A stretch of DNA of 64,000 bases from an uncultured Poribacteria bacterium. GTDB taxonomy: Bacteria > Poribacteria > WGA-4E > WGA-3G. Numbering within the stretch: the first letter of the stretch is position 1; every line of letters starts with the position of its first letter. A program made the position numbers and the translations under genes. The notes beneath the pieces were generated by a model, which worked only from the letters and a program-made list of their open reading frames with translations, did not search any database and was not told the origin of the DNA. Below, one piece after another: positions 42,001 through 50,061 of this stretch. Location: positions 1,654,481 through 1,718,480 of the forward strand of contig OY282383.1 in assembly GCA_958295855.1 (NCBI GenBank), given 5' to 3'.

Positions 42001-44496
42001 GGTGGGAATCACGGAGGAAGGGTGAATCTCGACCTTTGGCACTGGCACACCCTTGCGCATGAACTCGGGCATGCCTTTGGGTTACAACATGATCGGCGCA
42101 GAAATGCAAACACCAAGCGAATTACATCGATCTATGACAGGATGATTACGTCTTTCTGCGCCGCGGAATGGCTCAGTGTCCACCCCGCCTTCAACCCCGG
42201 CCAGGCTGTCTCCACTAAGTCTACCACAATTGAGATGCTTCCTCCGATTCTTGTTTCGCCGCCGAATACCATCCGCCTCCGCTTTGAGGTAACCGATCCT
42301 GATGGCCTCCATCAGGCGCAATTGCGGGTGCGAGAATTCGGCAACCTACGCGGGGGCCTGCTGGATTGCAAGGGGTTAAGTGGTGTCCGTGGCACCGTCG
42401 AATTTGTCACCACTGATAAGCTACCACCGGAAATTGAAAGCGTATCTCTTGCAGTTATTGATGTGCGCGGCAACATGTCTAGGGCGAGTTTTCCTATTGA
42501 CGTTACCTCCCTACTGCCGCCTGCCAAACCTGTCTCCATCCCCGATCCGAATTTAGCAGCGGCTATCCGCGAGGAACTCGGGCTCACTCCGAGCAAGGCC
42601 ATCACAACGCATACAATGCTAGGGTTAGATAGGCTTGAAGCACCCAATGCCGGGATAAAAGATCTCACCGGGCTGGAGCATGCAGTCCATTTGAGACGGT
42701 TGAATCTGGACTATCGGTATATCAGCGGCGAAGGAAATGTCAACAGCAGTGCGGTAACAGATTTTTCACCGCTTGAAAAGTTAACAAACCTGCAAACGTT
42801 GCTTCTTAGTTATATGTCTAACTTGGTGGACGTATCGGCCCTGGCGAACCTGACACAGTTGGAGGTGCTGGAGCTCTCTAACACTGCCGTCTCGGATGTG
42901 TCTGCCCTGGCGAACCTGACACAGTTGGAGGTGCTGGAGCTCTCTAACACTGCCGTCTCGGATGTGTCTGCCCTGGCGAACCTGACACAGTTGGAGGTGC
43001 TGGAGCTCAATGGCACTGCAGTCGATGTGTCTACCCTGGCGAATCTGACACAGTTGAGGGCGCTGGGTCTCTCTAACACTGCTGTCTCGGATGTGTCTGC
43101 CCTTGTGTCTACCCTGGCGAACCTGACACAGTTGGTGAGGCTGGGTCTCTCTAACACTGCCGTCTCGGATGTGTCTGCCCTGGCCAACCTGACACAGTTG
43201 AGGTCGCTGGAGCTCGCTTTCACTGCAGTCGATGTGTCTACCCTGGCGAATCTGACACAGTTGAGGGCGCTGGGTCTCTATAACACTGCCGTCTCGGATG
43301 TGTCTGCCCTGGCCAACCTGACACAGTTGAGGTCGCTGGATCTCTCTCTCACTGCCGTCTCGGATGTGTCTGCCCTGGCGAATCTGACACAGTTGGTGAG
43401 GCTGTATCTCCGGGGCACTGCCGTCTCGGATGTGTCTGCCCTGGCGAATCTGACACAGTTGGAGCAGCTGAGGCTGGGAGACTGCCCCCTGAGTTACGCC
43501 TCCCTCCATACGCATATTCCCGCTCTGGTGAAGGGGATAAAGGTGGAGTATGTGAGCTATGACAACGTCGCGCATCCTGCCCTTCTCAAAACCTCTGGTG
43601 ATGAACAAGAAGGCGCAGGAGGCACAGCGTTGCCAAACCCGTTTGTCGTGGAGGCGATGGATGAGCACGGTAAGCCGATAGGCGGCAAGCCGGTTCAGTT
43701 TGAGATTCTTGCAGGCGGCGGCACGCTCAGTGCTCAAACCGCAACAACGGATGCACGCGGCAAAGCACAGATAACCCTCACGCTCGGCAGGGCGGCAGGA
43801 GTAAACAAAGTCAAGGCGACTGCCGAGGGGATTGAGTCTTGGGTGTTGTTTACAACTCTTGCTCCAGAAGCGGCACCGCAACTCGCTGCAGATGTCAACG
43901 GCGACGGTATCGTCAACATTCTGGATTTGACGGCCGTTTCGGGTAAGTTCGGAGAGACAGGTGAAATCCCCGCGGATGTGAACGGGGATGGACAGGTTAA
44001 CATTCAGGATTTGGTGATGGTTGCGGGTGCGTTTGGGCAGGAGGCGGCTGCGCCATCGGCGCGGGCGGTTTCGCTGGCACGTCTGACAGCGGCGGATCTG
44101 GAGCAGTGGCTGAGCGAGGCTCGTTCAGCATCGAGACCGGGAGGGCTCTCCTACCGGCGCGGGATTGTGGTATTAGAGCAGCTGCTTGCCAATCTGATAC
44201 CGGAGGAGACAGCACTGCTTGCCAACTACCCGAATCCGTTCAATCCGGAGACGTGGATACCGTATCAGTTGGCAACCCCTGCCGAGGTGACGGTGACGAT
44301 TTACGCGGCGACTGGTGCGGTGGTGCGGACGTTGGCCCTGGGGCATCGGCCTGCAGGGAATTATGACAGTCGGAGCCGCGCGGCGTATTGGGATGGCAGG
44401 AATGCGTTGGGTGAGCGGGTTGCCAGCGGGGTCTATTTCTATACGCTGCAGGCGGGGGATTTCGCGGCAACGCGGAAGATGCTGATTTTGAAATGA
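39079..44496 (+). CDS. Giant exported cohesin-LRR-metalloprotease-LRR-Big_1-dockerin protein
   Basis: 1805 residues from the ATG at 39079 (GAGGAG upstream; the TTG at 39046 is unlikely). Order: signal peptide (FPLLVVVICLSFTARSHGQ, cut near 41); cohesin-like domain (~42-170; VAGYQVTVHFDPTALSYVS); linker with a duplicated 19-aa unit; LRR blocks at ~218-375, 383-571 and 578-850 with 22-residue TAVSDVAPLANLTQLTWLxL repeats; a metzincin-type site HTLAHELGHAFGLQH (~990-1003); a beta domain; a fourth LRR block (~1151-1494); a Big_1/invasin-like Ig (~1498-1598); a dockerin pair (DVNGDGIVNILDL, DVNGDGQVNIQDL; ~1601-1656); and a C-terminal ANYPNPFNPETWIPYQL sorting/FlgD-like domain. It is probably a surface or secreted adhesin-protease. 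LRRs may contact host or partner proteins. Confidence 0.9.
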   Translation: MKKTLNSKEYRVKNLRFDREIVFPLLVVVICLSFTARSHGQAVVFVAPAEVASPASGQELTVNINIAGGVEVAGYQVTVHFDPTALSYVSSANADYLPAGTFSLLPEVREDSITIGAASLTGGAEATNGTLATVTFRVVEAKASSITLTDVVLSDDAANALLEVTSMDGAVVAAVEALAEEPAVAEDGAVVAAVEALAEEPAVAEETPVVVEPEIVVSIPDPNLTTAIRDALGLPFGAPITTHAMLKLTRLDASGRGIADLTGLEYAINLTKLRLGQAWGDGESFTNPISDLSALAALTQLTHLELDGTAVSDVAPLAHLTQLKTLQLDNTAVSDVAPLENLTQLTELKLRNCPLNAAAHQTHIPAIQANGTEVLFDPLPPEEVIDFPDANLAAAIRGALGLPAGAPITTHSILGLVTLDAPNAGIKDLTGLAYATNLTTLLLGSESVNGTEVNSNTLAELAPIAQLKALTTLDLSGTAVSSTYSLGSLTQLTSLNLSDTAVSDISYLPNLTQLTFLNLGETGIVDVSVLVNLTGLLLLNLQGAPLNLAAHQTHIPAMQVNGVTVLFDPLPPEEVVDFPDVNLAAAIRDALGLPAGAPITSHAMLNLTMLDAPGRGITDLTGLEYAINLTWLHLGYVDAVVDGEPFTNPISDLSALAALTQLTELYLDYTAVSDVVPLANLTQLTYLRLSSTAVSDVAPLANLTQLTWLDLYSTAVSDVAPLANLTQLTWLNLEDTAVSDVTPLTTLTQLTRLYLRYTAVSDVTPLANLTQLTELDLRYTAVSDVAPLANLTQLTWLSLRYTAVSDVAPLVNLTQLTELNLYDCPLNAAAHQTHIPAIQANGTEVSFAPFKPIHLPRVPWLVSLIYFRPSDRPVRPNVDAKIDALIKKAQRFFADQLELHGFERKTFQFETDAHGNAVVHHVAGKFPRAHYPQNRYSWVDEINEQIHVPPRSFTVHMLDSAGGRSFTGALGTGGGGNHGGRVNLDLWHWHTLAHELGHAFGLQHDRRRNANTKRITSIYDRMITSFCAAEWLSVHPAFNPGQAVSTKSTTIEMLPPILVSPPNTIRLRFEVTDPDGLHQAQLRVREFGNLRGGLLDCKGLSGVRGTVEFVTTDKLPPEIESVSLAVIDVRGNMSRASFPIDVTSLLPPAKPVSIPDPNLAAAIREELGLTPSKAITTHTMLGLDRLEAPNAGIKDLTGLEHAVHLRRLNLDYRYISGEGNVNSSAVTDFSPLEKLTNLQTLLLSYMSNLVDVSALANLTQLEVLELSNTAVSDVSALANLTQLEVLELSNTAVSDVSALANLTQLEVLELNGTAVDVSTLANLTQLRALGLSNTAVSDVSALVSTLANLTQLVRLGLSNTAVSDVSALANLTQLRSLELAFTAVDVSTLANLTQLRALGLYNTAVSDVSALANLTQLRSLDLSLTAVSDVSALANLTQLVRLYLRGTAVSDVSALANLTQLEQLRLGDCPLSYASLHTHIPALVKGIKVEYVSYDNVAHPALLKTSGDEQEGAGGTALPNPFVVEAMDEHGKPIGGKPVQFEILAGGGTLSAQTATTDARGKAQITLTLGRAAGVNKVKATAEGIESWVLFTTLAPEAAPQLAADVNGDGIVNILDLTAVSGKFGETGEIPADVNGDGQVNIQDLVMVAGAFGQEAAAPSARAVSLARLTAADLEQWLSEARSASRPGGLSYRRGIVVLEQLLANLIPEETALLANYPNPFNPETWIPYQLATPAEVTVTIYAATGAVVRTLALGHRPAGNYDSRSRAAYWDGRNALGERVASGVYFYTLQAGDFAATRKMLILK
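39580..39693 (+). repeat. 57-bp tandem duplication in the LRR gene linker
   Basis: Two copies (39580 and 39637) that start GATGGTGCCGTTGTTGCAGC differ by one base at the end and duplicate 19 residues of an acidic Ala/Val/Glu linker after the cohesin domain. Confidence 0.9.
41040..41540 (+). repeat. 66-bp LRR tandem repeats, block C
   Basis: About eight 66-bp units, each ending ACGGCGGTATCGGATGTG plus a CCCCTGGCAAACCTCACACA-type tail. They differ mainly at the exposed 'x' positions of the LRR (codons after CTG and CTT). Frame is preserved throughout. Confidence 0.85.
42830..43470 (+). repeat. 66-bp LRR tandem repeats, block D
   Basis: About ten units built on ACTGCCGTCTCGGATGTGTC and CTGGCGAACCTGACACAG. 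Adjacent units around 42860-42990 are identical over a full period. One unit near 43095-43120 carries an extra VSTLANL insertion, which suggests slippage or unequal exchange. Confidence 0.85.
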
Positions 44497-44505
44497 TGTC
44501 CGAAC

Positions 44506-44527
44506 GGGCGGAGAGAGCCATCCGCCC
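44506..44527. repeat. GGGCGGA/TCCGCCC hairpin
   Basis: A 7-bp perfect stem with an 8-nt loop just after the LRR gene. Similar GGGCG...CGCCC hairpins occur at 54926-54947, about 58983-59008 and 60853-60884. There is no T-run, so termination is uncertain. Confidence 0.5.
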
Positions 44528-44564
44528 TTACAAGCCAAACGCCCTCAAACAGAGACGTTAGATT

Positions 44565-45482
44565 TTGAAAAACAAAATTATTAACGAGGCGGACTTATTC
44601 TCTGCGCATCAGCCAGAGTTATACGATACATCGGCAAAAGTAGAGAATGTGGATTGCCGCATCGGGATGAAGCAACTCGGTGAGAATACTGTCTCTCTTG
44701 TGCTAACAGACCCACCTTATTTCATTGATGGCATGGGTGCGGATTGGGACACGAAAAAATTGACAGCGCGTGTGAGAGATGGTGTTGTCGGTTCGCTGCC
44801 AGCAGGGATGAAGTTTTCGGTTGAGCAGGGACGAAAATTGCAACGGTTTCTCACACCTATTGCTGAGGAATGGATGCGAGTGATTCGGCCAGGTGGATTT
44901 TGCCTTGTTTTTAGCCAGAATCGTCTGGTGCATAGAGCGGCTATAGCGTTAGAAGATGCGGGGTTTGAAATACGGGATGTTTTGCTATGGCGATATGAAG
45001 GGCAGGCGAAAGCCTTCACTCAGGAACATTTTGTCCGGAAGCGGAAGGTGACAGTAGCAGAAAAAGACAGACTTATCCAGAAGCTAGGCGGTCGGAAAAC
45101 GCCCCAATTGAAGCCGCAAGGTGAAATGATAATTCTTGGGCAAGCCCCCAGGGAGGGGACTTTTGTGGATAACTGGGATAAGTGGGAAACCGGCTTGATT
45201 GATGTGAAAAATCCGTTAATCGGTGCGCCGCAATTTCCTGGGACTGTCATTCCGGCGAAAAAGCCAAGAAAAAGGTATGGGCACATGACAGCAAAACCTG
45301 TCGATTTACTTCAGCACCTTATTCGCATTTTCTCTGCGCCGGGAGCACTCGTGCTTGATGCTTTTGCGGGCTCTGGTTCAACGGGTGTCGCCGCCACACT
45401 TGAGCGCAGATCATTCATCGGGTACGAGATAGAGACAGCTATGGCGATTTGTGCTCAAGAAAGAATTGAAGAGATAGTGTAG
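44565..45482 (+). CDS. Site-specific DNA methyltransferase (N6-adenine/N4-cytosine, DPPY type)
   Basis: 305 residues. The catalytic motif IV is VLTDPPYFIDG (DPPY at 49-52) and the SAM motif I LDAFAGSGSTGVAA lies near the C-terminus (~265). This IV-before-I order is that of beta-class amino-methyltransferases. EEWMRVIRPGGFCLVFSQNR and GHMTAKPVDLLQHLI are typical supporting motifs. The start is a TTG and its ribosome site is weak. No restriction endonuclease gene is adjacent: upstream is the LRR gene and downstream the deaminase-like gene. It is therefore probably an orphan methylase; its target is unknown. Confidence 0.9.
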   Translation: MKNKIINEADLFSAHQPELYDTSAKVENVDCRIGMKQLGENTVSLVLTDPPYFIDGMGADWDTKKLTARVRDGVVGSLPAGMKFSVEQGRKLQRFLTPIAEEWMRVIRPGGFCLVFSQNRLVHRAAIALEDAGFEIRDVLLWRYEGQAKAFTQEHFVRKRKVTVAEKDRLIQKLGGRKTPQLKPQGEMIILGQAPREGTFVDNWDKWETGLIDVKNPLIGAPQFPGTVIPAKKPRKRYGHMTAKPVDLLQHLIRIFSAPGALVLDAFAGSGSTGVAATLERRSFIGYEIETAMAICAQERIEEIV

Positions 45483-45492
45483 GGTTGGTTTT

Positions 45493-46467
45493 ATGCGTAT
45501 TGATTTTGTTGAAGCACTCTCCACAGATAATCTGGATGCTATAAGGGCAGCCCCCAAAACTGACGTTCACGCCCATGCGTTCCTTAGCACACGATTAGAA
45601 AATGTTGAACGCTGGGTGGGGCATCCTCTAACGAAACCGCCTCCCAAGATGAAAGGACTTGAGGAGATGATGGCGTACGCAGACACAGTCTTAGCACCTC
45701 ACATAAAACACCGCGAGGGTTTTGAGTTCGTCGCTGTGTCAGCAATGAATGATGCTGTCCAAGATGGCGTTGTTATGCTTGAAATGAGTTTTGACATCCG
45801 TCTCGCAGAGTGCTATCTTGATGGAGTAATTGGGCTTTGCGGGTTTATTGAGAAGTTAGTTGAGCAATATAAGGCACAAGCAGAGCTGCTGCCAGAACTT
45901 GGCTTTTCACGTGGGTGTGCTGACGATGCAAGACTCATGAACTTGGCACATGAAGCCGTAGAATTAGGTGTGTTCCAGTCAATAGATCTCTATAGCCATC
46001 AAGAGGCGTGTCCCCCTGAGGTTATGAAGCCATTGTTTACAAAGGCACGCGCTGCAGGAATGAAACGCAAGGCACATGTTGGTGAGTTCGGCGGTGCGGA
46101 AGAAGTCCGGCGGACGGTCGAAGTCCTCGACTTGGACGAAGTTCAGCACGGCATAGGTGCTGCAGAATCGGTTGAAGTGATGCGGTGGCTCTCCGAGAAT
46201 CAGATTCAGCTGAACGTGTGTCCAACGAGCAACGTCATGCTGGATGGTGTGCCCGATCTTGCATCACATCCGATCCGCGTCTTATTTGACAACGGTGTGC
46301 CGGTGACGATTAACACAGATGATGTGATGATATTCGGTCAGAGCGTCTCTGAAGAGTATCGGAATCTCTACCAAGTAGGTGTCTTCAGTGCTCAAGAGCT
46401 GGACGCTATTCGGCGCGCGTCCCTCAGATACACGACACCCCAAAAGTGCATCCGCGATTATGGATAA
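45493..46467 (+). CDS. Adenosine deaminase-like amidohydrolase
   Basis: 324 residues. Metal-binding H-x-H is TDVHAHAF (His26, His28); KRKAHVGEFGG (His and the catalytic Glu of the HAGE-type motif, here HVGE) lies near 195, DEVQHGIGA (His) near 218, and VTINTDDVMIFG (Asp pair) near 275. NVCPTSNVML is the expected substrate loop. It would deaminate adenosine or a related purine, although the N-terminal LS...TD region is divergent. It starts 10 bp after the methylase stop and may be co-transcribed. Confidence 0.87.
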   Translation: MRIDFVEALSTDNLDAIRAAPKTDVHAHAFLSTRLENVERWVGHPLTKPPPKMKGLEEMMAYADTVLAPHIKHREGFEFVAVSAMNDAVQDGVVMLEMSFDIRLAECYLDGVIGLCGFIEKLVEQYKAQAELLPELGFSRGCADDARLMNLAHEAVELGVFQSIDLYSHQEACPPEVMKPLFTKARAAGMKRKAHVGEFGGAEEVRRTVEVLDLDEVQHGIGAAESVEVMRWLSENQIQLNVCPTSNVMLDGVPDLASHPIRVLFDNGVPVTINTDDVMIFGQSVSEEYRNLYQVGVFSAQELDAIRRASLRYTTPQKCIRDYG

Positions 46468-46537
46468 GTAGAAGATTATCCTTTTTAAGGATCCAACATT
46501 TGGGCTAACATTGTCATCCTCGATGGAGATCAACCGG

Positions 46538-47194
46538 ATGCAATACGACAAAAACAGATTCAGAATATGGGCCGTCCCTCACCCCCTTATCTTACACTGG
46601 GTATTGAACCCAGCACTAATATTCAACGAACTGATTTTGGGACAACGCCTCCCCAAAGTCATGTTGATTGACAAAAAGAGTGATAAACCTTTGTTGGAAC
46701 GTTGTTACATTCCCTGCCCGCACTGTAAAACGCTGAATGACAACCGTTTGTGGGCAAAAGGAAATGGCTTTGGGCATTGGTTTGGCCTTGTTTGTCCAAG
46801 TTGCCATCAAATAATTCCCTGTCTATGGAACATTTTTAGTCTCGCCATATTGGCGATTACTTTCCCGCTGTGGTATTTCCTCGCACGGTTCTTTCGCCGA
46901 AGATGGCTTCAGAGAAAAAAAGAAAGAATGGCGAATGCTCTTGAACGCTCCATGATTCAGGCAAAGCCCATCAATTGGCTTTTTATAGGCACCTTCTATT
47001 TTGGTGGAATCATGTGGGCGATTCTCGATGTTCCGCCGCAGATGTGGAAGGTTTTGAATGGAAGAGAATGGGATTTGATAATGATGTTTGTTAAGTTGCC
47101 AATTTGGTTGGTAACAGGCTTTGTGTTGGGGTTAGTCATGCGTTTTTGGATGAATCGAAAGGGGAAAAAGGCAGAAAGACATGAATCTGACTGA
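46538..47194 (+). CDS. Membrane protein with a zinc ribbon
   Basis: 218 residues. An N-terminal soluble part has a four-Cys ribbon (YIPCPHCKTLN ... VCPSCHQIIPC). Three transmembrane helices follow (IFSLAILAITFPLWYFLA; WLFIGTFYFGGIMWAI; LPIWLVTGFVLGLVMRF), with a strongly basic loop (FFRRRWLQRKKERM) between the first two. The ATG at 46538 is preceded by GGAG; the TTG at 46511 and ATG at 46523 are less well placed. I do not recognise a family. Zinc ribbon plus membrane anchor suggests a sensor or chaperone, without evidence. Confidence 0.6.
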   Translation: MQYDKNRFRIWAVPHPLILHWVLNPALIFNELILGQRLPKVMLIDKKSDKPLLERCYIPCPHCKTLNDNRLWAKGNGFGHWFGLVCPSCHQIIPCLWNIFSLAILAITFPLWYFLARFFRRRWLQRKKERMANALERSMIQAKPINWLFIGTFYFGGIMWAILDVPPQMWKVLNGREWDLIMMFVKLPIWLVTGFVLGLVMRFWMNRKGKKAERHESD

Positions 47195-47297
47195 AGAAGC
47201 CATTAAGGTGTACAATCAGACAAGCAGTGGCAGGTTCCCTCTCTTATGAGGAAATAATGTCTCTGTATTTTTATAGCCCACTATAAGGAGCAGCACC

Positions 47298-48065
47298 ATG
47301 AAACTTATGCCCCAAGAGGTTGAAGAATTCAGACGCGACGGCTATCTGAAAATAGACAGACGAATCATTGATGACGAACACCTTGCCGTGCTAAGCGAAC
47401 ATTACGACTCGCTGTTTGCACAGAAACGCGGTACAATTGGTGAAGGGTTGCGTAACCTTGCAGTCGTCGGCGACTCGGAGAGCGATGAAGACACCGATTG
47501 TGCCGAAGAAATGTTGCAGATCATGGAGATGTGGCGTGTCGATGAGGAATTTCGGAAACTGCTCTACCACGAACCTTTGTTAGACATCGCCGAGAGTTTA
47601 ATCGGAGCCGATATCCAGTTATTTCATGATCAGGCCCTCTACAAACCTGCTTATCACGGCGGCGAAGTGTATTGGCATCAGGACAATGGATATTGGCGAT
47701 GCAACCCGCCCAATCTTGTGAGCATCTGGATAGCACTCGATGATGCCGATGAGGAGAACGGTTGTATGAACGTTATCCCCGGCAGTTATTTAGCAGGATT
47801 GGCAGCACACGAACGTGCCGAGTCAGAGAAAGGTGATTTGCCCGCATTGCTGCAGGTGGACGCTGATGTGAATCGTGCTGTGTCAGTGCCGGTTGAGGCC
47901 GGATACGCGATGGTACATCACTGTCTCACACTCCACCAAACTAATCCGAACCGCTCATCCCGAGACCGCCGGGCGATGGTCATCCATTATATGCCATCCG
48001 GTACGCGGAACCGTGATGGCGAGGTCATGACAGACTACCCCTTGCTACGCGGCAAGTTGGCGTAG
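47298..48065 (+). CDS. Phytanoyl-CoA dioxygenase (PhyH) family protein 3
   Basis: 255 residues, the compact form. H-x-D iron ligands are in VYWHQDNGYW; the distal His is in MVHHCLTLHQTNP, and RDRRAMVIHYMP carries the 2-oxoglutarate Arg. The link SIWIALDDADEENGCMNVIP is nearly the same as in PhyH 1. A strong AAGGAG precedes the ATG. Substrate unknown; the family hydroxylates lipids, amino acids or secondary metabolites. Confidence 0.9.
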   Translation: MKLMPQEVEEFRRDGYLKIDRRIIDDEHLAVLSEHYDSLFAQKRGTIGEGLRNLAVVGDSESDEDTDCAEEMLQIMEMWRVDEEFRKLLYHEPLLDIAESLIGADIQLFHDQALYKPAYHGGEVYWHQDNGYWRCNPPNLVSIWIALDDADEENGCMNVIPGSYLAGLAAHERAESEKGDLPALLQVDADVNRAVSVPVEAGYAMVHHCLTLHQTNPNRSSRDRRAMVIHYMPSGTRNRDGEVMTDYPLLRGKLA

Positions 48066-48175
48066 AGCGGGTGGCTATAGCACCTTATTAATCCCTGATC
48101 GGTCATACTATTTTGAAAATGAGATTCCTCCCACCCTCAGATGCTCAAAAGTTTTTGGTTCTTGCAACTTTGAAC

Positions 48176-48204
48176 TTGACATCTGCTCTACATTGTGATA
48201 AGTT
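48176..48204 (+). promoter_or_regulatory. Possible promoter for the ABM monooxygenase gene
   Basis: TTGACA (6/6), 17-nt spacer, TAAGTT (weak -10), about 55 bp before the ATG at 48258. Confidence 0.4.
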
Positions 48205-48257
48205 AAAGCATTAAAGGTAGAAACCAACCCCAAATTTCTATAAAAAAGGAGAAAATT

Positions 48258-48575
48258 ATGTACGTTATCATTGCCCCCATTCAGATTAAGGAAGGGCACA
48301 GAGATGAGTTCGTCGAAGCGATGTTGGACGACGCGAAAGGCTCCGTTGCGAATGAACCCGGATGCCTGAGATTTGATGTGATTCAGGATGGCTCGGATCC
48401 GAATCGCATCTGGCTCTACGAGGTTTATGTAGATGAGGCGGCGTTCCAAGCGCACCTAAAAGCCCCTCACTTTATTAAGTGGCGGGATACTGTTAAGGAG
48501 TGGTTTGCTGAGGGACCTAAGGGTGCTGGAGCAGGGAGTTCCAACCTTTACCCTCCAGACGACGATTGGAAATAG
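48258..48575 (+). CDS. Antibiotic biosynthesis monooxygenase (ABM, YgiN-like)
   Basis: 105 residues, the length of a single ABM ferredoxin-like domain. MYVIIAPIQIKEGHRDEFVE opens it; NEPGCLRFDVIQDG, NRIWLYEVYVDEAAFQAHL and PHFIKWRDTV are the conserved elements. Dimeric members oxidise quinols or act as heme-linked enzymes without cofactors. AAAGGAG precedes the ATG. It is transcribed just upstream of the ATPase/TOPRIM pair, 160 bp away, with no clear functional link. Confidence 0.88.
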   Translation: MYVIIAPIQIKEGHRDEFVEAMLDDAKGSVANEPGCLRFDVIQDGSDPNRIWLYEVYVDEAAFQAHLKAPHFIKWRDTVKEWFAEGPKGAGAGSSNLYPPDDDWK

Positions 48576-48738
48576 GTGAATTTTGATAGTTGATGCGCTG
48601 TCCATAGTTTCGCCATCCGTAGTCGAATGGAGATGCGATTCCCTGAATGCGCGTTCTCGATGTGCAGCAATGCGTCTCGGTTTTAAACTTGAAGGTATTT
48701 TCAAAATTGGTGTTCTCCTTTAACAGAGGCATGCTATT

Positions 48739-50061
48739 ATGCTAAAGCGAATCAAAATTCAGGGATACAAATCGCTCGTGGATCTTGCGTTAAATCTCAA
48801 ACCTCTTTCTGTGCTCGTGGGTCCCAACGCTTCGGGAAAGAGCAATTTCCTTGATGCTTTGCAGCTTCTGTCCCGGATGGCGACATGTAACACCTTGGAA
48901 GAAGCGTTTGACCGGCCCTACCGGGGGCATCCGCTGGAATCGTTCACTTTTGGAGATGAAGGTATCAAGAGCCTCCTTGAAAAGGAAAGTGTGTCGTTTA
49001 GCATAGAGGTAGATGTTCAACTTTCTACTGCTGTTATTGAAAGTGTTAATCAGCGTATCCAGGAAATAAGAGAAACAGCGGTAAAGAATACACAGAGTGT
49101 AGATAAACCGGTTTCAAAGCGAGCACTACCTGTGTCTGAAAAAAATCTGCGGTATCGCATTGAGATTGAAATGCTCCCCAAATTGGGTATTTTGCGTGTG
49201 GCAGACGAATATCTCGCAGCACTTAATGTCAAGGGAGAACTAAATAAGCGCCGGAAGCCTTTCTTAGAACGAATCGGGGGTCGGTTGCATTTGCGGATGG
49301 AGGGACAGGCGCATCCACTCTACTATGAGCGTTATCTTGACTACAGTATCCTTTCCCGGTCGCACTATCCGCCTCACTATCCCCATATAATTGCAATGCA
49401 GAAAGAGTTGGCGAACTGGCTTACTTTCTACCTTGAGCCGAGAGAACAAATGCGGCTACCAAATCCGGTTAAGGCAGTTCACGATATTGGATTAATGGGG
49501 GAAGACCTTGCAGCCTTTCTCAATACCTTGCAGGCTCTTAACAAGCGACAATTTGAATCCGTCGAGAAATCGCTCCATACCATGATTCCATCTATAACGG
49601 GAATTGATGTCAGTGTTAACGAATTAGGTGAAGTTGAATTAGATGTTCGTGAGGGTAAAAAACGCATTTCTGCCCGCGTCTTATCGGAGGGTACACTCCG
49701 GATTTTAGGCCTTTTGGCACTCGTTGGTGCCGAGGAACCACCGGCATTGATAGGATTTGAGGAACCGGAGAATGGTATTCATCCTCGGAGAATTCGGCGT
49801 ATTGCCCGGTTTTTGGAAACTCGTATGATTCTTGAAGACATCCAATTCATTGTGACAACGCATTCATCGCTTTTGCCCGACCTCATTCCTCCCGAATCGT
49901 TATACGTTTGTCGTAAGGTTAACGGAAACACAGAAATTGAGCCCTTTACGATGATGCATGCGGGACCCCTATGGAAAAAATCGGATATTACGGTAGCATT
50001 AAACGACGAAGATACTTTGTCCCCTTCCGAGCGTATTTTGCGGGGCGACTTCGATGCGTAA
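48739..50061 (+). CDS. AAA family ATPase (OLD/RecF-like, AAA_21), partner of a TOPRIM-like gene
   Basis: 440 residues. Walker A VGPNASGKSN (28-36) is preceded by an SMC/RecF-like start (IKIQGYKSLVDLALNLKP). The ABC-like signature is VLSEGTLRILGLL (~313) and Walker B is ALIGFEEPENGIHPRR (~337), with the switch His in FIVTTHSSLLPDL (~373). The coiled-coil-like middle region (~95-250) is short. This is a COG4637/AAA_21-type ABC ATPase. Its last 8 bp overlap the next gene. Such ATPases paired with TOPRIM-domain proteins act in anti-phage defence (OLD, PARIS, Gabija-like); this specific pair is unproven. Confidence 0.88.
   Translation: MLKRIKIQGYKSLVDLALNLKPLSVLVGPNASGKSNFLDALQLLSRMATCNTLEEAFDRPYRGHPLESFTFGDEGIKSLLEKESVSFSIEVDVQLSTAVIESVNQRIQEIRETAVKNTQSVDKPVSKRALPVSEKNLRYRIEIEMLPKLGILRVADEYLAALNVKGELNKRRKPFLERIGGRLHLRMEGQAHPLYYERYLDYSILSRSHYPPHYPHIIAMQKELANWLTFYLEPREQMRLPNPVKAVHDIGLMGEDLAAFLNTLQALNKRQFESVEKSLHTMIPSITGIDVSVNELGEVELDVREGKKRISARVLSEGTLRILGLLALVGAEEPPALIGFEEPENGIHPRRIRRIARFLETRMILEDIQFIVTTHSSLLPDLIPPESLYVCRKVNGNTEIEPFTMMHAGPLWKKSDITVALNDEDTLSPSERILRGDFDA

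Noticed and set aside
42781-43881. 366-aa minus-strand ORF inside LRR block D
   Set aside because: Repeats such as QLCQVRQGRHIRDG are the reverse reading of the 66-bp LRR units.
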